This document shows, piece after piece, positions 7,350 through 10,288 of a stretch of DNA of 10,288 nt. The stretch is from Deltaproteobacteria bacterium (GTDB lineage Bacteria > Desulfobacterota > Desulfarculia > Adiutricales > Adiutricaceae). The stretch covers positions 1 through 10,288 of the forward strand of contig JAITJT010000047.1 in assembly GCA_031278795.1 (NCBI GenBank). Reading direction: 5' to 3'. A program made the translations under genes and the position numbers. The notes beneath the pieces were generated by a model. It saw only the letters and a program-made list of their open reading frames with translations. It did no database searches and was not told the origin of the DNA. The first letter of the stretch is position 1. Each line of letters starts with the position of its first letter.

Positions 7350-8054
7350 GTGAAGAGGGTATTTTTTCTCATCCCACACGCATCTGGTAGCGTGCGTTTG
7401 TACCAGGAGGCTCTGCCTAGCCTAGGCGAGCTAGTGCAGCTCGCCCCCCTGGAGCTCCCTGGCCACGGGAGGAGAAGGGGTGAGGCCCTTTACTACACAA
7501 TCCCTGAGATAATTGCCGATCTTAGCTCTCAGGCGCGACATGTACTGGGGGAGAGTGGGCAGTCGGATTATTATATCTTTGGGCACAGCATGGGAGCCTT
7601 ATGCGGCTTCCTTCTAGCTAAAAACCTATCCGAGGAGAGCTTTGGGCCCCCAAAGAGGCTCTTTGTCTCCAGCAACGGAACCCCCGGCTGGCATCCCATC
7701 CCCAAGGGCATGACCGAGCTACCGGATCTGGAGATGTGGAAGATGAGCGGCGAGCGCTTTGGGAAGCTCAACAATCAGCCCACGCCCACTGAGGAGCAGA
7801 TGGAGCTCTTCTCGGATATCTACCGCGCCGATCTCATAGCCGTCCAAAACTTCCACAGACCAGAACCCATCTGGGTACTCTCAGCGCCCATAACCGCCAT
7901 ATACGCAGAGAGCGACATGGTGGACCTTGAGCTCGTCTCCGCATGGAGGGAGTGGACCAATAAGGCCCTTGAGATAATCAAGGTGAAGGGCGAGCACTTC
8001 CATGCCCTGGAGAGACCCAAACAGTTGGAAGATATTCTTATCGCTAGGCTTTAA
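7350..8054 (+). CDS. Type II (stand-alone) thioesterase, alpha/beta hydrolase
   Basis: A 234-residue protein, the usual size for the NRPS/PKS type II thioesterase (GrsT/RifR) family. It begins MKRVFFLIPHASGS, matching the family's N-terminal FPxAGG strand and loop. LELPGHGRR follows, then the nucleophile elbow GHSMG (78-82, S80), acid SDMV (D189) and GEHFH (H216). The triad is complete. The family hydrolyses wrong or stalled acyl groups from carrier phosphopantetheine arms and some members release product; it is cytosolic. Here the TE fused to the adjacent NRPS lacks its serine, so this enzyme may supply the release step in trans (inference). Start choice: GTG 7350 has GGGAGGG 5 nt upstream. 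The GTG also overlaps, as GTGA, the TGA that ends the open frame following the FGE-like gene. No clear terminator follows its TAA directly. Confidence 0.93.
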   Translation: MKRVFFLIPHASGSVRLYQEALPSLGELVQLAPLELPGHGRRRGEALYYTIPEIIADLSSQARHVLGESGQSDYYIFGHSMGALCGFLLAKNLSEESFGPPKRLFVSSNGTPGWHPIPKGMTELPDLEMWKMSGERFGKLNNQPTPTEEQMELFSDIYRADLIAVQNFHRPEPIWVLSAPITAIYAESDMVDLELVSAWREWTNKALEIIKVKGEHFHALERPKQLEDILIARL

Positions 8055-8466
8055 GGGGTCTTCAAAAAGAAAAATAAATAAAATTAAGAAAGAAATTTAA
8101 ACATTTAAAATTAAAGAAAACGTGCGTTATTAGGCTTTGGAACACGTGGTAAGTGGAAAATTTAATTTTTGATTAATAGGTATTATCAAAATAGTAATTT
8201 TAGGTAAATAAATAATTAAGTTCGCGGATTACATAAAGGAAATAAAGTAAAAAAAGCACGGTGAGTAAAAAAAGAAAACCAAGAATAAAATGAAAAAAAA
8301 TATTGTTTTGTGAAAAATAGTTCCTTATAAATATTACGGAAATCACGCTCTAAATATACCAATTAATGTCTAAAATTATTCCAAACGCGGCTATACAAAA
8401 TATTGTACACGAAAAAATATCATACTTTTTAAGCACATTTTAAAAAGAAAGTAAAGACAAAAATGC

Positions 8467-8604
8467 TAGTAATAATAATAAAGTTGCCAAGAACAAGAAC
8501 TATTAGCAAAAATAATAAAATGCCAATGATAAGATCTGGTAGCAAAATAATAAAGATAGCAAAGACAAGAAATTATAGCAAAAATAATAAGCACAAAACA
8601 TGGT
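8467..8604. repeat. Degenerate tandem repeat of about 36-37 bp
   Basis: Units start with TAG at 8467, 8504, 8540 and 8576 (spacings 37, 36, 36), with a shortened step to 8604. The best conserved part is the start, TAGCAAA(A)ATAATAA, followed by an A/G-rich half with AAGA or CAAGA words. Units are too diverged and too continuous for CRISPR repeats and spacers. It may be a decayed satellite or a DNA-bending or binding array. Confidence 0.7.
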
Positions 8605-8636
8605 AGCAAAGCAGCAAAGCAGCAAAGCAGCAAAGC
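8605..8636. repeat. Four perfect copies of the 8-bp repeat AGCAAAGC
   Basis: Perfect tandem copies at 8605, 8613, 8621 and 8629. The unit seems to have arisen from the TAGCAAAG start of the neighbouring 36-bp repeat. Perfect identity suggests recent or ongoing slippage. Confidence 0.9.
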
Positions 8637-8661
8637 GGGAAAGATAAAGTGGTAGAAAGAC

Positions 8662-8693
8662 AAAAAAAGGCCCCCGTAAGGGCCTTTTTTTTT
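8662..8693. terminator. Bidirectional rho-independent terminator
   Basis: Seven A, then GGCCC (8669-8673), a 6-nt loop, GGGCC (8680-8684) and nine T (8685-8693). The A-run pairs with the T-run, so it can terminate on both strands. It lies 21 bp beyond the stop of the reverse-strand gene ending at 8715 and would also stop transcripts running through from the thioesterase. Confidence 0.88.
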
Positions 8694-8714
8694 ATTGAGA
8701 TTAAATTTTATGTT

Positions 8715-9224
8715 CTACTTCACCAAGGTCAGCCGCGAGCGGGTTCTCGTCTCGGCCCAGATCTTCCACTGCTCCCTCCCCATGGTCGGCTGAGGAACCA
8801 GAACGGGTTCCTGCCAGTCGGGCCAGTGGGGGTGCTCATCCCAGTGTATGGCGAGGGAGCACTTGATGGCACCTGAGCGCTTGAGCACACGGCTTCTTTT
8901 GTTTATGCGGTCTATCTCAACTACTTCCATCAGTTTCTTCCACTCTTGGAGGCGTACCTTGAGATTGGGGTGTTTGACTTTGTCCGGAAAATCGCCTCTG
9001 TAATCCGGTGCTCCTGACTTATTGAAGAGCCTAGCTGTTGTGTCCAGAATTGAGTTGGCGAAGAACAATATGCTAGGCGGGTATAAGCAGTCTTGAAAAT
9101 AATCCTTGAACTCCGGCGGAATAGGGAAGCTACCCTCCACGGAGGTACCAGGAATGTATATTTTCAACCACTCGCTGACTGATACATCTGGGAAGTGCCC
9201 CAGAGCATCTATTAATATATCCAT
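8715..9224 (-). CDS. Conserved-looking hypothetical protein, 169 aa, His/Trp-rich C-terminal half
   Basis: I do not recognise the family. Support as a real gene: an AGAGAGG ribosome binding site (9233-9239) 8 nt before the ATG, a promoter-like pair upstream (9329-9357), a strong terminator just after the TAG stop, and balanced protein composition. No signal peptide or membrane segment is visible, so it is probably cytosolic. Hydrophobic patches lie near residues 49-66, and a basic segment at 106-116 (RINKRSRVLKR) precedes a cluster HWDEHPHWPDW (127-137) that could bind a metal or form an active site. There are seven Trp. The protein ends in a basic tail, RTRSRLTLVK. It converges with the thioesterase gene and is separated from it by the AT-rich block, so it is probably not part of the NRPS operon. 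It could be a cargo, toxin-like or enzyme domain, but nothing in the sequence decides. Confidence 0.75.
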   Translation of the reverse strand: MDILIDALGHFPDVSVSEWLKIYIPGTSVEGSFPIPPEFKDYFQDCLYPPSILFFANSILDTTARLFNKSGAPDYRGDFPDKVKHPNLKVRLQEWKKLMEVVEIDRINKRSRVLKRSGAIKCSLAIHWDEHPHWPDWQEPVLVPQPTMGREQWKIWAETRTRSRLTLVK

Positions 9225-9288
9225 TCCATAAACCTCTCTGCAATGTGAAAAAAAGTGCTGTTAAAAAAAAGAACTTGACAAATGATTT

Positions 9289-9313
9289 CAGGCATAGATC
9301 AGGGTCTAGCCTG
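9289..9313. promoter_or_regulatory. Imperfect palindrome in the leader of the reverse-strand gene (possible operator or RNA hairpin)
   Basis: CAGGC (9289-9293) pairs with GCCTG (9309-9313) and TAGA (9295-9298) with TCTA (9305-9308), with a single bulged A at 9294 and a 6-nt loop. It lies between the predicted start of transcription and the ATG at 9224. No T-tract follows immediately on the minus strand, so repressor binding or an mRNA structure is likelier than termination. Confidence 0.45.
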
Positions 9314-9328
9314 CCTTAACTTATAAAA

Positions 9329-9357
9329 ATTATACACTGTTGTCTTTTGAAATGCAA
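9329..9357 (-). promoter_or_regulatory. Sigma-70-like promoter for the reverse-strand gene
   Basis: Read on the minus strand, a perfect TATAAT (9329-9334) lies 17 bp downstream of TTGCAT (9352-9357, three of six matches to TTGACA). The predicted leader is roughly 95-100 nt to the ATG at 9224 and contains the palindrome at 9289-9313. Confidence 0.55.
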
Positions 9358-9651
9358 CAAGTTTTATTTCGATTGATCAATGGCAATGTGGGTAATATGG
9401 AATTTTTATATTGTTTATCTTTGACCTTTCGCACCACTACAGAATGTGTTTCTTGCGGAAATACTAAGGTTTTTTCAACTATTTCACCAAAATCCCCAGT
9501 TTTTTCGATCTATATTCCATTGGATCTAAGAAACAATAAAATGCCAAAAATGCTTATAGAATTTTAACATCTCGATAAATATTTTTTCTCTGTTATGAAT
9601 GAGTTATTTGTTATTTATGAAGCCAAATGTTTCTAATATATCTCTGATTTA

Positions 9652-9673
9652 GGGATAATCAAGCGATTATTCC
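9652..9673. promoter_or_regulatory. 22-bp inverted repeat, candidate operator
   Basis: GGGATAATC (9652-9660) and GATTATTCC (9665-9673) are reverse complements apart from one position, around the 4-nt centre AAGC. It is followed by A rather than T on the plus strand, which argues against a terminator. It could bind a dimeric regulator, but no adjacent gene is evident. Confidence 0.4.
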
Positions 9674-9754
9674 AAAAAGGGCGCACGTTGTTTAGTGAGC
9701 GCTAGATAATCTTTCACCATAGTGTAACCCTAAAGCTTGTATGCTAAGTAAAAT

Positions 9755-9767
9755 GTTCTACTAGAAC
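9755..9767. promoter_or_regulatory. Perfect 13-bp palindrome (6-1-6), candidate operator
   Basis: GTTCTA and TAGAAC flank a single C. The site matches no regulator consensus I can assign with confidence. Confidence 0.3.
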
Positions 9768-9938
9768 TTCTTTCTATGAGCGCACCATAAGCTTAGTACC
9801 AAAATAAAAGATAATACGTAAATATAGTGGATGCTTTTTTGTTAGGGGCCTTGATCCCACGGATTATGGCTCCAGGCGCGGACTTTTACCCCTTGGGTAG
9901 GGCTCGCCCGGCTATCAAAAAGCTTTATGGGAACTTAT

Positions 9939-9967
9939 GGTGTTTTTCCAGCTTTTTCTGAAACACC
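9939..9967. other. Hairpin with 7-bp stem
   Basis: GGTGTTT (9939-9945) pairs with AAACACC (9961-9967). CAG (9949-9951 region) and CTG (9958-9960) can pair inside. C and A follow on the plus strand, so it is a poor terminator there. Confidence 0.4.
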
Positions 9968-10211
9968 CCAAAAACAGATATTTTTATTCTGGCGCCTTAG
10001 GTACAAAATTATGCGTACAAGGCTACATATATGTAATTTTAGAGTGATAAAAAAATTGTGGATAATTTATTTATAAAAAGTTCAAGTTATAGAAATACGG
10101 CTAATAAGTTGGATCAAAATTTTTCACCAATCCCCATGTATTGGCATTCTAACTAGCTCTTTGCTTTCCGCCTAGGCTCAACCTCTAAGTTTAGTATCAA
10201 GGGATATTTTA

Positions 10212-10230
10212 GCGCCCAAGGCGCCTTTTT
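10212..10230 (+). terminator. Terminator-like hairpin
   Basis: GCGCC (10212-10216) and GGCGC (10220-10224) form a perfect 5-bp GC stem around the CAA loop, then C and five T (10226-10230). The short stem and T-tract make it plausible but weak. No upstream plus-strand gene is recognised for it to serve. Confidence 0.4.
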
Positions 10231-10288
10231 AGGGGGAGAGGGAACTGTTGCGGTGATGGCGCTTATTAAGTTGCCAAAATGAGTAGTT

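Larger units (their letters stand above)
8055..8661. other. AT-rich, A-skewed gene-free block
   Basis: About 600 bp with G+C near a quarter on sampled lines, and a top strand much richer in A than T. Long A-runs and TAA/TTA words break all frames. Hydrophobic reverse-strand frames over the repeat part are low-complexity and have no ribosome binding site. The only organised structure is the repeat array from 8467 to 8636. I see no gene, RNA gene or promoter I can support. Confidence 0.6.
9360..10288. other. Gene-poor right end with scattered palindromes
   Basis: About 930 bp, mostly AT-rich, with no gene I can support. Contents: an inverted repeat at 9652-9673, a perfect 13-bp palindrome at 9755-9767, a GC-richer island with a short open frame at 9815-9961, a hairpin at 9939-9967, a terminator-like hairpin at 10212-10230, and a reverse-strand frame open from 10155 to the right edge. 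The frame at 9352-9567 (+) has no ribosome binding site and unconvincing composition. Confidence 0.5.

Noticed and set aside
8467..8640. Possible CRISPR array
   Set aside because: Units are degenerate and contiguous, with no constant repeat alternating with unique spacers, and no cas gene is present.
8466..8663. Reverse-strand 65-codon hydrophobic frame
   Set aside because: It is the antisense of the low-complexity repeats. The Tyr/Phe/Cys-rich composition comes from the repeat words, and it has no ribosome binding site.
9275..9303. Perfect TTGACA on the plus strand as a promoter
   Set aside because: There is no acceptable -10 hexamer at 16-18 bp spacing and no plus-strand gene downstream.
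9340..9567. Plus-strand 75-codon frame
   Set aside because: It begins with TTG, has no Shine-Dalgarno site, overlaps the minus-strand promoter and has composition typical of AT-rich spacer.
9860..9925. tRNA-like or structured RNA in the GC-rich island
   Set aside because: Small hairpins (TACCC/GGGTA, GGGC/GCCC) are present, but no cloverleaf, T-loop or acceptor pairing can be built.

Overview
The window looks like an accessory, secondary-metabolite type locus of a bacterium, probably Gram-negative. The grounds are an exported formylglycine-generating-enzyme-like protein, a giant non-ribosomal peptide synthetase (NRPS) and a stand-alone type II thioesterase. Coding DNA is roughly half G+C, favours AGG for arginine and has many CTAG tetranucleotides, which most proteobacteria avoid. 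Long spacers drop to about a quarter G+C in places. I cannot name the lineage.

Layout: (1) 1-5937 (+), the 3' part of an NRPS gene that enters from the left edge: end of an adenylation (A) domain, carrier (PCP), disordered linker with pentapeptide repeats, condensation (C), second A with an acidic insertion, PCP, terminal thioesterase (TE). (2) 6031-7044 (+), an exported SUMF1/EgtB/PvdO-type protein with an Ala/Pro octapeptide-repeat tail. (3) 7045-7349, a structured spacer ending in a terminator-like hairpin. (4) 7350-8054 (+), an intact type II thioesterase. (5) 8055-8661, an AT-rich, A-skewed gene-free block with degenerate 36-37 bp repeats, closed by a bidirectional terminator. (6) 8715-9224 (-), an unrecognised 169-residue protein with its own RBS, promoter and hairpin leader. 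(7) 9225-10288, about 1 kb with no convincing gene but several palindromes, a GC-rich island with a short open frame, and a terminator-like hairpin.

The most striking point is that the NRPS has one uninterrupted frame but has lost almost every catalytic signature. Both A domains lack the A10 lysine. The second A lacks the A3 phosphate-binding loop and the A5 motif. The C domain lacks the HHxxxDG histidines. The fused TE has Gly in place of its nucleophilic Ser. Both carrier serines remain, and the free thioesterase next door has a complete Ser/Asp/His triad. The inference is a carrier scaffold or divergent synthetase that is loaded and unloaded in trans, possibly with the exported FGE-like protein as a late tailoring enzyme, as PvdO is for pyoverdine. 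Relaxed selection on a duplicated synthetase is the main alternative.
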